52,003 bases of DNA, taken from Methanobrevibacter sp. (GTDB taxonomy: Archaea > Methanobacteriota > Methanobacteria > Methanobacteriales > Methanobacteriaceae). Each line of letters opens with the position of its first letter. Position 1 is the first letter of the stretch. Under the pieces are notes generated by a model. That model saw nothing but the letters and a program-made list of their open reading frames with translations, was not told the DNA's origin and did no database searches. Where the stretch lies: the NCBI GenBank assembly GCA_017407115.1, contig JAFQXD010000010.1:1-52003 (forward strand), in the 5' to 3' direction. A program made the position numbers and the translations under genes. Of this stretch, positions 20,068-29,202 are shown one piece after another.

Positions 20068-20769
20068 TTATTTAATAGTTTTAGTTTCTGCTTGTCCACC
20101 TGAAATCTCTGCCATTTTTGCAACGAAAGAGTTTTGAAGACCTCCAGGCATTTCAATAATACCAATCCAAGAGCCGTCTTGTTGCCATTCTTCATTTATA
20201 ACTTCACCGAAAGCGTGAATTACAGAATAGGCACTGCCTGCTGCAGATCCTGGAAGCCTAACAGCAACTTTAGCTTTTTCAAACCTGATAGGAATAAGTG
20301 GTTTAATGGCTTTTAAAGCTGTTTGGACTTGTTGATCAACAGATGTGAATGGATCAAATTTAACTTTTGCCTCATCACATGCATTTTCAATTCTTTGAAC
20401 CGGATGAGGGAGTCCATTTTGAGGATTGACTGATTCTTTGGCAATTTTATTGATGACCAATTTTCTCTTATCCTCTTGCATTTTTCTTTTTTGATCAGCA
20501 GTTAATTGAACAGTTCCCTTTTCAAGGATAATCTTAGAAACTTCAATAGAATCAGTAGTTTCAAATATTTTATTCATAGCTTCTTTAGAAGCTTTGTCTC
20601 CTTTTTTGGAGTCTTTAAAAATTTCTTCAACAGCTAAAAGATCTTCAATGGCAACGTCTGGACCATCAGGATTCCTATAATCAGCTGCTAAATCAGGGTC
20701 AACCAATATTTCAAAGTGTTCACCACAATATTCATATTTAGCGATAATAGCTTCATCAACATTGACCAT
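20068..20769 (-). CDS. SBDS/Sdo1 ribosome maturation protein
   Basis: This is the archaeal orthologue of the Shwachman-Bodian-Diamond protein, which helps release aIF6 from the 60S-like subunit. The 233 residues cover the three-domain fold: the N-terminal FYSH-type domain (EHFEILVDPDLAADYR to about 90), a helical middle (TADQKRKMQEDKRKLVINKI) and a ferredoxin-like C-terminal domain (IRFEKAKVAVRLPG, then QDGSWIGIIEMPGG). It lies between psmA and rrp4 as in other archaeal exosome superoperons. Confidence 0.95.
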   Translation of the reverse strand: MVNVDEAIIAKYEYCGEHFEILVDPDLAADYRNPDGPDVAIEDLLAVEEIFKDSKKGDKASKEAMNKIFETTDSIEVSKIILEKGTVQLTADQKRKMQEDKRKLVINKIAKESVNPQNGLPHPVQRIENACDEAKVKFDPFTSVDQQVQTALKAIKPLIPIRFEKAKVAVRLPGSAAGSAYSVIHAFGEVINEEWQQDGSWIGIIEMPGGLQNSFVAKMAEISGGQAETKTIK

Positions 20770-20797
20770 TGAAACATCTCCCTAACTATTATAAAAA

Positions 20798-21589
20798 TTA
20801 TTCTTCATCTTCTTGAGAATCGTCTTCAGCTTCTTCAGACTCTTCTTCTTCAATTTCTTCCTCTTCTTCGACTAGCACTTCATCAATGTATTTTTGCACT
20901 TCGTCTTGAGAGAGTTTTACATATTTTTCATCTTCGGTTTTGATGACTGCAATTTCAACATTTTTTGAAGTGGTTTCATGATCGGTAGCGTCGTTGATAA
21001 CTTTTAAAGCTAAAGCGATAGCGCCGTCCAAGGTTAAATCATCACTATATTCTTCTTCAAAAATTTCCATTGCTGCAGCTCTACCTGAACCTATAGCGGT
21101 TGCCTTGTATTCAATTAGTGCACCACTTGGGTCAGTTTCGAAAAGTTTGCATTTTCCGTCGTATACTCCACCAATGATTAAAGCGGATCCGAATGGTCTT
21201 ACTCCACCATTTTGGGTGTATAACTGTAACATGTCACATAATTTTTTAGACAAACTATCTACTCTAATAGGTTCACTGTAGGTAATCTTATTGATTTGAG
21301 CCTCAACTCTAGCTCTTTCAACCAAAGCTCTTGCGTCTGCTACAAGACCTGAGGTAGCTGCTCCGATATGTTCATCAATCTTGAATATTTTTTCGATAGA
21401 TGATGCTTCAACTAAACTAGAAGTAGTTCTTTTGTCAACAGCTAAAATAATTCCTTCAGAACATTTGATACCTATAGAGGTAGTTCCTCTTTTTACAGCT
21501 TCTCTTGCATATTCTACTTGGAAAAGTCTTCCATCTGGGCTAAATACAGTAATTGCTCTGTCATATCCAGCGTTTTGTAAAGGTTGCAT
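20798..21589 (-). CDS. psmA: Proteasome alpha subunit
   Basis: PsmA forms the outer gated rings of the archaeal 20S proteasome. The 263 residues have the alpha-type signature [20 protein letters not shown] near residues 9-28, [10 protein letters not shown] and the conserved [19 protein letters not shown]. The C-terminus carries a long Glu-rich tail (about 30 residues, [19 protein letters not shown]). It therefore lacks an ordinary short C-terminus, and the tail may be disordered. GAGGT lies upstream of the ATG. It is the first gene of the psmA-SBDS-rrp4-rrp41-rrp42 unit. Confidence 0.97.
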   Translation of the reverse strand: MQPLQNAGYDRAITVFSPDGRLFQVEYAREAVKRGTTSIGIKCSEGIILAVDKRTTSSLVEASSIEKIFKIDEHIGAATSGLVADARALVERARVEAQINKITYSEPIRVDSLSKKLCDMLQLYTQNGGVRPFGSALIIGGVYDGKCKLFETDPSGALIEYKATAIGSGRAAAMEIFEEEYSDDLTLDGAIALALKVINDATDHETTSKNVEIAVIKTEDEKYVKLSQDEVQKYIDEVLVEEEEEIEEEESEEAEDDSQEDEE

Positions 21590-21827
21590 AATATATACCT
21601 CACATATTAAAATATTTTTATAAATATTAAAAATTTTAATTCAACTACGTAAAAAAATATAATTTCAAAATCAAAACCAAATCTTCCATGAAAAGGCAAA
21701 TTTTAATTTTAATCACTACACTGTAGTTTATTAAAATATTTATTATTCTTTTTTTCCATAAATCCAATTGATATTTATATATTTAAATTATTTATAAAGT
21801 TTTCTATTTTAAACTTACAAAAAGTAA
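21590..21827. promoter_or_regulatory. Spacer splitting the superoperon, probable psmA promoter
   Basis: This 238-bp AT-rich gap separates rnp2 from psmA. A TATA-like TTTATAAAAATA (complement of about 21613-21624) lies at the right distance for a short psmA leader. A palindrome ACTACA-C-TGTAGT sits at 21716-21728. T-rich sequence follows the rnp2 stop. The two halves of the superoperon are therefore probably separate transcripts. Confidence 0.5.
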
Positions 21828-22187
21828 TTAAATGTATTTTTGTGATGCCTTTATTGTGCCTGAAAGACCAACTGTAGTGATGGAAATCCTGGAATTGTTG
21901 TACTTGGTTGCCAAAGCCAGAGATGACCTTACTTCATCAACATAACCTCTTTGACATCTGATGATGGCTTTATAAGAATAATACTTCTCAGTTTCATCCA
22001 TATCATAGAATTTCATAACCCATAAGTTGAAATTGCCTGTGTTGAGCTCCCCTTGAAAACGCACACACGCATCCCAAACGATTGTAACCAACTCATCCTT
22101 GACTATAGGGGAAGTGGCCTTGACATCAACTGTGAGATATCTGTTGTTTTTCCTGAGTGTAGGAGGCAGCACCTTAAGCTTCATCAT
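21828..22187 (-). CDS. rnp2: RNase P protein component 2 (Pop5)
   Basis: Rnp2/Pop5 pairs with Rnp3/Rpp30 and activates the RNase P RNA in tRNA 5' processing. The protein is 119 residues when started at the ATG at 22187, which sits just after AGGAGGGT. The start overlaps the end of rnp3 by 14 bp. LPPTLRKNNRYLTVDV at the N-terminus, RFQGELNTGNFNLWVMKFY and KAIIRCQRGYVDEVRSSLAL fit the Pop5 alpha/beta fold. Confidence 0.93.
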   Translation of the reverse strand: MMKLKVLPPTLRKNNRYLTVDVKATSPIVKDELVTIVWDACVRFQGELNTGNFNLWVMKFYDMDETEKYYSYKAIIRCQRGYVDEVRSSLALATKYNNSRISITTVGLSGTIKASQKYI

Positions 22188-22884
22188 CGACCCTCCTAAC
22201 GCCATTCAAAATCATCTTATCCCTATCTTCATTGAACTTCAAAATATTTGCTGCAGTTAAAAAGGAGCTTTCAACTTCAACAGGATTCAAACCAGTCTGT
22301 GTAAAAAACGAAACGAAATCATGAGTTGTTCTGATGTCAAAAACAGATTCCGCACGACTTGACAAGATCAGCGGAAATCCAAATTTCCTATATAATGTAT
22401 AAACATCCTTAAAGTTAGAAATGATTTTAGACCTTGGAGCCAAATAGCTTTTCAAAACATCCTTGAAGCACAATTCGACAGCAACGTTATTTCTAAGCGC
22501 CACTTTTGCCAAAATATGATTAAGGCCACTGTCATACCTTCTAAAATATGGCCTTGACAAAACATCTATCTGGACATTTTCAACGACTGCCCTGTTGACC
22601 TTCAAATCCCCACCCATAACGGAAATGCATGATGATTTGTTTCTGAACTTGCGGACAGCCTTTCTGATTTCATTTACGTTATTTGATTTAATCTCTAAGG
22701 TATAATCAAAATCAATAATATCATTTAAACGTTGAGACAAATCGCCTTTTATTTCCAAAGCGTCCTTAAACTCATTTTGATTATATGAAAAATTAATGTG
22801 CTTCCATCCATATTTAGAAGCCTCAATAGCCAAATCAATATTGTTTTCCAAGCTATTTCCCTTAACGTTTAAATCAAAAAACAT
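22174..22884 (-). CDS. rnp3: RNase P protein component 3 (Rpp30)
   Basis: Rnp3/Rpp30 is the PHP-like TIM-barrel subunit of archaeal RNase P. The 236 residues start MFFDLNVKGNS and include YGWKHINFSY, the basic EIRKAVRKFRNKSSCISVMGG segment and VDVLSRPYF-type core (IDVLSRPYFRRYDSGLNHI). The HNVAVEL-like strand is present as NNVAVELCF. It overlaps rnp2 downstream, which is the normal archaeal pairing. The start is ATG at 22884 with no strong Shine-Dalgarno sequence. Confidence 0.92.
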   Translation of the reverse strand: MFFDLNVKGNSLENNIDLAIEASKYGWKHINFSYNQNEFKDALEIKGDLSQRLNDIIDFDYTLEIKSNNVNEIRKAVRKFRNKSSCISVMGGDLKVNRAVVENVQIDVLSRPYFRRYDSGLNHILAKVALRNNVAVELCFKDVLKSYLAPRSKIISNFKDVYTLYRKFGFPLILSSRAESVFDIRTTHDFVSFFTQTGLNPVEVESSFLTAANILKFNEDRDKMILNGVRRVDDEA

Positions 22885-22953
22885 AGTTGTTAATTTATTA
22901 TTTAAAATATTAATAATTTTTCAAAAAAATAAAAGAAGTGATTGGAAAATCAC

Positions 22954-23577
22954 TTATTGATATCTGTAAAATTCAACTTTCCAGCTAACAGTTTCATAAT
23001 AGTCTATAGTGAATGTTGTAGATGAAGATGACGTGAATGAAAATGAGTCAGATCTTGTTTCAACATCACTATGTGAACCCCAATCAACACCTCCGGAATG
23101 ACCATTGGAACCTGTTACGTATAAATGATTAGTAGCATAATTTTTAATCGGATATGCGGAAAGCTTTACCATTATCTGTCCTGCCGGAACACTGATTGAC
23201 TGTGAACCTGAACCTGATCCTGAATACGTGCCTATCAATTCCCATGACTTGGATTCGGAAGACGAACTTGATTGAGAAGATGAAATGCTTTCAGTTTGAG
23301 GACTTTCTGAAGAGTCATCACTTGACGAAACTGATTGGGCAGAGCTATTCTGTGAAGATGAACTATCACTTTCCACATTATTCATCACTCCCGCAAAATA
23401 TCCTATGAATCCAACAAGAATCAGGATAATTATAACCAAAGCAATAATTATGTACTTGGTGCTGCTCTTAGAGGACTCAGCAGGAGGACTGGTCAATGTA
23501 GCTCCACATTTTGTGCAAAACTTAGCTGTTTTTTTATTTTCAAAACCACAATTTTCACATTTCATTTTCATCAGCAT
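22954..23577 (-). CDS. Zinc-ribbon membrane protein with Ser-rich linker
   Basis: The 207-residue protein begins with a zinc ribbon (CENCGFENKKTAKFCTKCG, residues 6-24), then one transmembrane helix (about 43-66). A ~45-residue linker almost entirely of Ser with some Gln/Glu follows (about 72-110), and a C-terminal beta-rich domain (SWELIGTYSGSGSGSQSI to the end). The ribbon is probably cytosolic and the beta domain outside. Function unknown. The exact start is unsure because three ATGs lie within the first five codons. Confidence 0.78.
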   Translation of the reverse strand: MLMKMKCENCGFENKKTAKFCTKCGATLTSPPAESSKSSTKYIIIALVIIILILVGFIGYFAGVMNNVESDSSSSQNSSAQSVSSSDDSSESPQTESISSSQSSSSSESKSWELIGTYSGSGSGSQSISVPAGQIMVKLSAYPIKNYATNHLYVTGSNGHSGGVDWGSHSDVETRSDSFSFTSSSSTTFTIDYYETVSWKVEFYRYQ

Positions 23578-23738
23578 TTTAAGTATATACTATTATTTTT
23601 AACACAACTTGTATTATAAATTTTTCATTAATCAGCGACTATCGGCAAAAAGATATCAAAGAGGTGTGTAAAATAATTACATCAAAATTATAAACTGGTA
23701 TAAAATATTTTATAGTATAACAAATATAATATTCTATT

Positions 23739-24026
23739 ATGTCAAAAGAATACGATGAGATTTTGAAATTGACTTCCTATGTTCAAATTTCCAAATACAG
23801 AGAAAAAACATTGAAATCCCTCGGGGATGAAGTTAAAATTCCAACTCACATTGCAAAAGACAGCGGCATTAGAACAAACCATATTTCAAAAGTTTTAAGC
23901 GAATTGAAAAGTAAAGATATTGTTGAATGTATAAATGAGGAAGCTCGTAAAGGAAGATTATACAGATTGACAGATACTGGTAAAGATGTTCTAGAAAACA
24001 TTGAACAAAAAGAAAAGAAAGGTTAG
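23739..24026 (+). CDS. Winged-helix transcriptional regulator
   Basis: The 95-residue cytosolic protein has a single winged-helix domain: helices about 12-65 with the recognition region SGIRTNHISKVLSELKSKDI, then a wing (KGRLYRLTDTGKDVLEN). This layout is common among small MarR/ArsR-like archaeal regulators. No Shine-Dalgarno sequence is visible and TATA-like sequence lies 20-35 bp upstream, so the mRNA may be leaderless. It overlaps the convergent zinc-ribbon peptidase gene by 4 bp. Target unknown. Confidence 0.8.
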   Translation: MSKEYDEILKLTSYVQISKYREKTLKSLGDEVKIPTHIAKDSGIRTNHISKVLSELKSKDIVECINEEARKGRLYRLTDTGKDVLENIEQKEKKG

Positions 24027-25000
24027 TTTAATTCAAAACCTTCTTTGATTATTTCTAATTCTTTTTTAATATTATCTTCCGAGGCCTCTTCAAAAATATC
24101 CGACAATACTTGTATTAAAGTTCTATTTTTTAAATTAAGAGATAAACAATCATCAGTTTCAGTTAATATTGATTTGTATGTCGGTTCGTTTGAATCCTTT
24201 CTGTATTGCATTTTAATTTCCTGTCTCAAATCGTTGTCAATATACTTTTCAAGATGCATTATTATTTCATTTGCAAACGTATTTCCAAAAACGACCATTC
24301 CATCTAAAGAATCCTTGTCAATTTGCATATGCTCAACCAGCAAATTGAATGAACCGTAATTCTGATAGCCATACGGGATAAACCTCCCCTCAACAGTGTG
24401 GGCGCAGTATTCATTCATGACCTTGAATTCTGGAAGAGTCAAAAAGTACCACACAAAGCTCTGCAAAGTGGTGGACGTATTTACCTTAAAGATTTCGCAC
24501 AGCAAATTTTCAACAATGTTAAATAAGAAATAATGGCCCAATTCGTGAATGATGGTTGCAATCTGTACGGAATCATCCAAACGGTCATCATAATAAATAT
24601 ATTTACCAAAGAAAATGAATCCTCTCTCATAGCCTCTGGCCTTGGTTTTACATTCTGTGAATATACTTGCAAAATTCAAAATTTTATTTTTAATTGTGTC
24701 TCCGTAGATTTCATAAAAATCTGCCCTGACAAATATGTTAGATAGGATTTTTTGATACTGCATGTCACTGATTTCAGCATTTGCCAATAGATTTTTATTG
24801 AACTGACTGAATAACGTGTCAAAATCATCAATAGTTATTGGATTGATTTGATTACCGCATTTGACACAATGAGTAACATGATTCGGATTCACTTCTCCGC
24901 AAAACGGACAAACATGTTCTGTGATAAACTTATTGCCGCAATGAGAGCAAAAATTGTCTTCCTTTAAATTTAACGTACCGCAAACATCACAACTTTTCAT
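24023..25000 (-). CDS. Two-zinc-ribbon protein with HExxH metallopeptidase motif
   Basis: The 325-residue protein has two zinc ribbons at the N-terminus (CDVC...CSHCG, 4-22; CPFC...CVKCG, 31-49). A helical domain follows, with IATIIHELGHYFLF at 148-161; H152-E153-xx-H156 is a gluzincin-type zinc site, and NEYCAHTVEGR (about 196-206) is the likely third ligand region. There is no signal peptide, so it is probably a cytosolic peptidase or a former one. Its ATG follows AGGTGATG and lies 8 bp after the seven-ribbon gene. Confidence 0.8.
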   Translation of the reverse strand: MKSCDVCGTLNLKEDNFCSHCGNKFITEHVCPFCGEVNPNHVTHCVKCGNQINPITIDDFDTLFSQFNKNLLANAEISDMQYQKILSNIFVRADFYEIYGDTIKNKILNFASIFTECKTKARGYERGFIFFGKYIYYDDRLDDSVQIATIIHELGHYFLFNIVENLLCEIFKVNTSTTLQSFVWYFLTLPEFKVMNEYCAHTVEGRFIPYGYQNYGSFNLLVEHMQIDKDSLDGMVVFGNTFANEIIMHLEKYIDNDLRQEIKMQYRKDSNEPTYKSILTETDDCLSLNLKNRTLIQVLSDIFEEASEDNIKKELEIIKEGFELN

Positions 25001-25008
25001 AACATCAC

Positions 25009-25893
25009 CTATCTAAACATGTTCTTGAGAGATTTTACTGTAGAATTAATGGAATTTTTACGACGCAAGGTCATTTTAATATTCTTGCCACAGTTATGAC
25101 AATAGTCTGAATTCCAGTCTAAAATTTCACCGCAGGAACAGATTAATCTTGTCTTTATGGTTTTTTGAGGATTTAAAGGCCTGTCACAACTTTGACAAAA
25201 TTTTGACCCTTCAGGATTTTTCTCACCGCAAACGCATAAAATTACAGAATTTTCACGGTTCAGGTTAGATCCGCATTCAATGCAAAAATCAGAAGTCACT
25301 TCATTGATTGTAGAACAGGTGCATAAAATATAGACATCATTTGTTTTTCCATAATTCACCAATGGAAAACCGCAGTTTTTACAGAAAAAAGAGAACTTGT
25401 CATTTTCCTCACCACAAAAGCAGAATCTGGAATCCTCGAATTCAAGATTGAAATTGCTGTAATTGTCGGTGTAGTGATAATCCTCTTTTAGCTGTTTGCC
25501 ACACATTTCACAAAATGTGTTTTCTCTGGAATTTACTGCACCGCACTCACACAATATATTGTCTATTGAAAATTTTGGCTTCGAATCCCTATTGAAAATT
25601 TTTTCCAATTTGCTTTGAGACCTTTTGGCTCCGCACATATAACAATATTCATTATCCACATGATTCAAATAACCGCAGGAACAGATTTCGTATTTGAAAT
25701 CATCACGGGAGCTTTCTATATATGGAGAAAAATCAATGTCAAAATCAAAAAAGCCTATGTTATGTACTGGGACTTCGAAAACATAGTTGCCCCCATATAC
25801 ATGATAACCTGTTTTAGAGCCACACATTTTACAGTACGGCTCATTAGGAAGTATTCTCTGACCGCATCTTCTACAATAATTGCCTACAATCAT
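25009..25893 (-). CDS. Protein of seven tandem zinc ribbons
   Basis: The 294-residue protein consists almost wholly of zinc ribbons: CRRC-CKMC (8-24), CSCG-CYMC, CECG-CEMC, CFCG-CKNC, CTCS-CIEC, CVCG-CQSC and CSCG-CHNC, separated by 15-50 residue linkers. Most begin with C-x-C-G, not the common C-x2-C. No other domain is visible apart from a basic tail (MTLRRKNSINSTVKSLKNMF). Likely a scaffold or nucleic-acid/protein-binding factor, which is inference. It starts 12 bp after the RecJ-like gene and 8 bp before the peptidase gene, so all three are probably one operon. Confidence 0.82.
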   Translation of the reverse strand: MIVGNYCRRCGQRILPNEPYCKMCGSKTGYHVYGGNYVFEVPVHNIGFFDFDIDFSPYIESSRDDFKYEICSCGYLNHVDNEYCYMCGAKRSQSKLEKIFNRDSKPKFSIDNILCECGAVNSRENTFCEMCGKQLKEDYHYTDNYSNFNLEFEDSRFCFCGEENDKFSFFCKNCGFPLVNYGKTNDVYILCTCSTINEVTSDFCIECGSNLNRENSVILCVCGEKNPEGSKFCQSCDRPLNPQKTIKTRLICSCGEILDWNSDYCHNCGKNIKMTLRRKNSINSTVKSLKNMFR

Positions 25894-25905
25894 TTTTCCT
25901 GAAAA

Positions 25906-28167
25906 TTATTTTTTTGATAGTGATTGAATCTCTTCTACTACCTTATACAATACCTCTTCTCCAAGCCCTTCAATATACTTAATTGAACCTGCGCATTCGT
26001 GGCCTCCTCCATCGATACCTGCTGAAGGGACCCTTTCAATCATAGTGGATACAATTTCATTTACATTAAATCCATACTGCTCATTAACCGCATCTGTTGC
26101 CCTGAATACTCCAAAATCTGGGCCGTGTCCTAATGTTACAATAGGCTTATCCTCTCCCAATTCTTTTATTACATGATCATGGACAAAACCGCAGGTTTTA
26201 CCTGGAGCAGGGAATGTGAATTTGTGCGCATATTTTTCAACATCGATAAGATTGAAGTAAATGCCGTTTTCAAGCTGTGTTCTTTTAATGTTTGGAAGAG
26301 CTGCCCTGAGTTGGGTGTCAATTCTTTTTTGATATTCCTTATATAATGCATCGATCATTTTTTCATGCTTGTCTAGATTGTCTACCGCTAGAATGGTGTC
26401 CATTATTCCTCTACCATTCATGAATCTTAAGAAATAAGCTTCAAAATCAACACATTCGGCGATTTTTGCCAAATGTTCTTTTGTAAATCCTTTTTGAGCA
26501 GCCAATTCAAGATACTGATAAACCTCACCACTTTCTGCACGGTCTCCCAATGCCGCAACAGCAGGCAAGTGCTTAATCAGCTCCTTTACGTTAGGGTTGA
26601 TGAGATGTGCAACTTCACTTGCCAATGCCCCTGCAGTAAGCTGTGAGTCTCCACCGACCAGATATGGATTCACGTGACAATCCACATATTCATCTACCGC
26701 AACGATTGCATCATAGATTTCACCGTCCCTTTCCTCTTTGCTTAGAAGTTCTCCTGGAGAGTGGTGGTCTATTACAACAACTTCAATGTCATAAATCTTG
26801 GCCTGCATCAATGCCACGATATCCTCTTCAGTGGATCCGTTGTCCAAAAGGACTATAAGAGGCAGTTTCTGACCATGCCTTTCCTGGTCTTCAAGAGCAA
26901 ATGACAAATCTTTGACGACATCTTCCAGTTCATAAAATGGAGCTTTACTTGGAGAACGTTTGAAATAGTAATATTGAGCATCATTGCTTGGATTTACCTT
27001 TTCGATTAAAGGAACAATTGCCTTTTCCATTGCCACACCTGAGCAAATTCCGTCAGCATCGTTGTGGTGTCTGAGCAAAATTGTCCTTCCATCAAGTATT
27101 GCCCTTCTAATCTTTTGGGCAGCTTGGCGCATCTTCGGTTGAAGTCTGTTTAAAACATCACTTTTGACCAAGAAATCGACATGTTGAGGTTCGGCTTTCT
27201 TGTTTAATGCATCGTCAATTAATTTATGTAGCTTGAGTGTGTTTTCTTTGGAAAGTTTTGTCATTGAAGATGACTCAATTTGTGTTTTTCCACTGTGTTC
27301 GTTGACTTCACCGATTACCTGAACCGCATCACCAAGTTCGATTTCAGGATAAGACCTTTCGCCCGCCTTATCAAAAGCGGCAATTTCGGTAGTTCCGCTT
27401 TCATCGTTTATGATGAAAATTGTAGGTCCTGAAGTCTGCTGAATCTGCTGGACTTCACCATCGATTCTGACAATCCTTCCTTTTTTCTCTTCCAGTTTGT
27501 CAATCAGAGTTCTTGGAATGGATTTTGTCAATCTTTTGAGCCTGTATTCCTCAACGAAAGCAGGTGCAAAATCAATCTTACCATCTCTGGATTTTATTGC
27601 AGTGATAAATACTATAATTTCCTCACCGACATTATATTTAGAGACATCCCCTCTCATAAGTCCCCAAACATTATTATTCAATGAAACAAAAGCACCATAT
27701 CTTTCAATTCTAGTAATCTTACCTTTATACAATTTATTTTTATCAATGTCACTCATCTGACATAAAGAGTCTAAAACATACACGTCACGAGCCGCCCTTT
27801 GGCGGGCTTCAAATTCATCATGCTTCATTTTTTCTACCTTTCTTTTTTCACTACATTCATCACAAACATCAATTTCATCAGGCATCAATTTACCGCAATC
27901 CCTGCATACATTGACCTGACCTGTACCATGGCAATGCGGACATTCTTCAAACACTTCAACCTGTCCTTTTCCATTACAAACTTCACATGGGATATCCTGG
28001 TCAGAACCTAAATCAAATTTGGCTCTTGCTTTACTGTTTACTCCTTTAAAGTGACTGCCCACATCAAATAAATCATCTTCATAACCGGTTCCACCGCAGG
28101 CATCACATTCCTTATAATCTACAACAACAGAGCCAATACCTTTACATTTTGGACATTTAGTCTTCAA
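25906..28167 (-). CDS. RecJ-like DHH-family exonuclease (archaeal GAN type) with Zn, S1 and OB modules
   Basis: The 753-residue protein contains a DnaJ-like cysteine-rich zinc module (CPKCKG, CDACGG, CEVCNG, CPHCHG, residues 5-81) and a further CRDC-CDEC ribbon. An S1 domain follows (KGKITRIERYGAFVSLNN, about 148-200), then an OB-fold (about 230-300) and the DHH/DHHA1 nuclease core. RHHNDADGICSG (366-377), VIDHHSPGE and the C-terminal GGGHECAGSIK are catalytic motifs. Related archaeal proteins act with the replisome (CMG) or in repair. The TTG start follows GTGAGGT. Confidence 0.92.
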   Translation of the reverse strand: MKTKCPKCKGIGSVVVDYKECDACGGTGYEDDLFDVGSHFKGVNSKARAKFDLGSDQDIPCEVCNGKGQVEVFEECPHCHGTGQVNVCRDCGKLMPDEIDVCDECSEKRKVEKMKHDEFEARQRAARDVYVLDSLCQMSDIDKNKLYKGKITRIERYGAFVSLNNNVWGLMRGDVSKYNVGEEIIVFITAIKSRDGKIDFAPAFVEEYRLKRLTKSIPRTLIDKLEEKKGRIVRIDGEVQQIQQTSGPTIFIINDESGTTEIAAFDKAGERSYPEIELGDAVQVIGEVNEHSGKTQIESSSMTKLSKENTLKLHKLIDDALNKKAEPQHVDFLVKSDVLNRLQPKMRQAAQKIRRAILDGRTILLRHHNDADGICSGVAMEKAIVPLIEKVNPSNDAQYYYFKRSPSKAPFYELEDVVKDLSFALEDQERHGQKLPLIVLLDNGSTEEDIVALMQAKIYDIEVVVIDHHSPGELLSKEERDGEIYDAIVAVDEYVDCHVNPYLVGGDSQLTAGALASEVAHLINPNVKELIKHLPAVAALGDRAESGEVYQYLELAAQKGFTKEHLAKIAECVDFEAYFLRFMNGRGIMDTILAVDNLDKHEKMIDALYKEYQKRIDTQLRAALPNIKRTQLENGIYFNLIDVEKYAHKFTFPAPGKTCGFVHDHVIKELGEDKPIVTLGHGPDFGVFRATDAVNEQYGFNVNEIVSTMIERVPSAGIDGGGHECAGSIKYIEGLGEEVLYKVVEEIQSLSKK

Positions 28168-28192
28168 GTTAAAACCTCACATTAATACAAAA

Positions 28193-28693
28193 TCACTTAA
28201 ACAACTTTGGATTCTCCTTAACAATTGAATCCCTTTGATTTTGAAATTCCACAGCCTGATCCATAGCATCATTTGCTTCAAAACCATAATTACTACCAGT
28301 ATAATTTTCATAAACTTCAAAACACTCAATTGCATTTTTCAATAAATCAACAGCTTTAAGTTTATACTCCAATTCCTTTATGAGGACAGTAATATACTCC
28401 TGTTGAACACCATTTATATCAGATGAAAAATTGCCTTGAATTTCAAGTAGCTTATTCAGACTGTTATTATAATTATTTCCAGCGGATTCCGCTTTAGCCA
28501 TTCCTTCATAAAAATTTTTATTATTCACCAAATCAACAGCTTCATTGTATTCACTATCACCTGTAACAATGCCATCATTAATTTCAGGCATTGCTTCATT
28601 CATACTATCAGTAGAACTGTCAATAAAGAGGATTGCCGCTGAAATCATCAACAAACCAACAATAAAAATTATTAATTTACTATAACTAGACAC
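28193..28693 (-). CDS. Membrane-anchored extracytoplasmic helical protein, unknown
   Basis: The 166-residue protein has an N-terminal hydrophobic helix (LIIFIVGLLMISAAILFI, about 7-24). A mainly helical, acidic exterior domain follows (YNEAVDLVNNKNFYEGMAKA and onward). I recognise no family. The GTG start at 28693 has no Shine-Dalgarno sequence but TATA-like sequence 15-25 bp upstream, so it may be leaderless. It precedes the RecJ-like operon by 25 bp on the same strand. Confidence 0.72.
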   Translation of the reverse strand: MSSYSKLIIFIVGLLMISAAILFIDSSTDSMNEAMPEINDGIVTGDSEYNEAVDLVNNKNFYEGMAKAESAGNNYNNSLNKLLEIQGNFSSDINGVQQEYITVLIKELEYKLKAVDLLKNAIECFEVYENYTGSNYGFEANDAMDQAVEFQNQRDSIVKENPKLFK

Positions 28694-28779
28694 GATATAT
28701 TGTATATTAAAACAAGTAATTAAAATTTTTCATGAAAAAAAATAAAATAAAAAAAGAAGTTTAAAAATAGATTTTAAAC

Positions 28780-29145
28780 TTATTCTGAGGACCAGAGTCC
28801 ATGTAAATTACAGAACGCTAATGCTTTTACATCATCAGTAGAGTTAACTGTAAATGTAGCTTCTGCAACATCTCCAGGTTTGAAACATTTTGCGTATTGT
28901 TCTCCACCAGCTTCAATAATCAAGAACTGAATGTAGTGGTCATCATCCATTGGGTGAGCTGCTTCACCGACTTTAGCGGTTACTTTGTCACCATCGATTT
29001 CAACAACAGGTTTGTGTTTAGGAGATTTTTCTCCTTCGGTTTGTACAGGGAATTCAAGCATGTGATCGGTACATACTTTTTCATCACCTTCAGCTAAAAC
29101 TTGGATAATACTTCCACAGTCGTCACATTTTAAAATTTTTGCCAT
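28780..29145 (-). CDS. dfx: Desulfoferrodoxin-type superoxide reductase, centre I incomplete
   Basis: Superoxide reductase reduces superoxide to peroxide in anaerobes. The 121-residue protein has a desulforedoxin-like N-terminus with C7, C10 and C25, but residue 26 is Thr where the usual CC pair gives the fourth iron ligand. The catalytic centre II is intact: H44, H64 and H70 (HPMDDDHYI), C112 and H115 (FCNLHGLW). The conserved Lys is K43, but the neighbouring Glu of the classical E-K-H motif is Pro42. AAGGAGATG precedes the ATG. It lies beside iscU/nifS, which fits oxygen-sensitive Fe-S metabolism. Confidence 0.9.
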   Translation of the reverse strand: MAKILKCDDCGSIIQVLAEGDEKVCTDHMLEFPVQTEGEKSPKHKPVVEIDGDKVTAKVGEAAHPMDDDHYIQFLIIEAGGEQYAKCFKPGDVAEATFTVNSTDDVKALAFCNLHGLWSSE

Positions 29146-29202
29146 AATAAAACATCTCCTTAAATTAAGTTAAAGATATTTTATTTTACAAAGTATTTAT
29201 TA

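Noticed and set aside
21716..21728. Palindrome ACTACA-C-TGTAGT as a regulon operator
   Set aside because: Only a half-match (ACTACAGTTTAT) occurs elsewhere, near 8867-8878, so there is too little support for a shared regulatory site.
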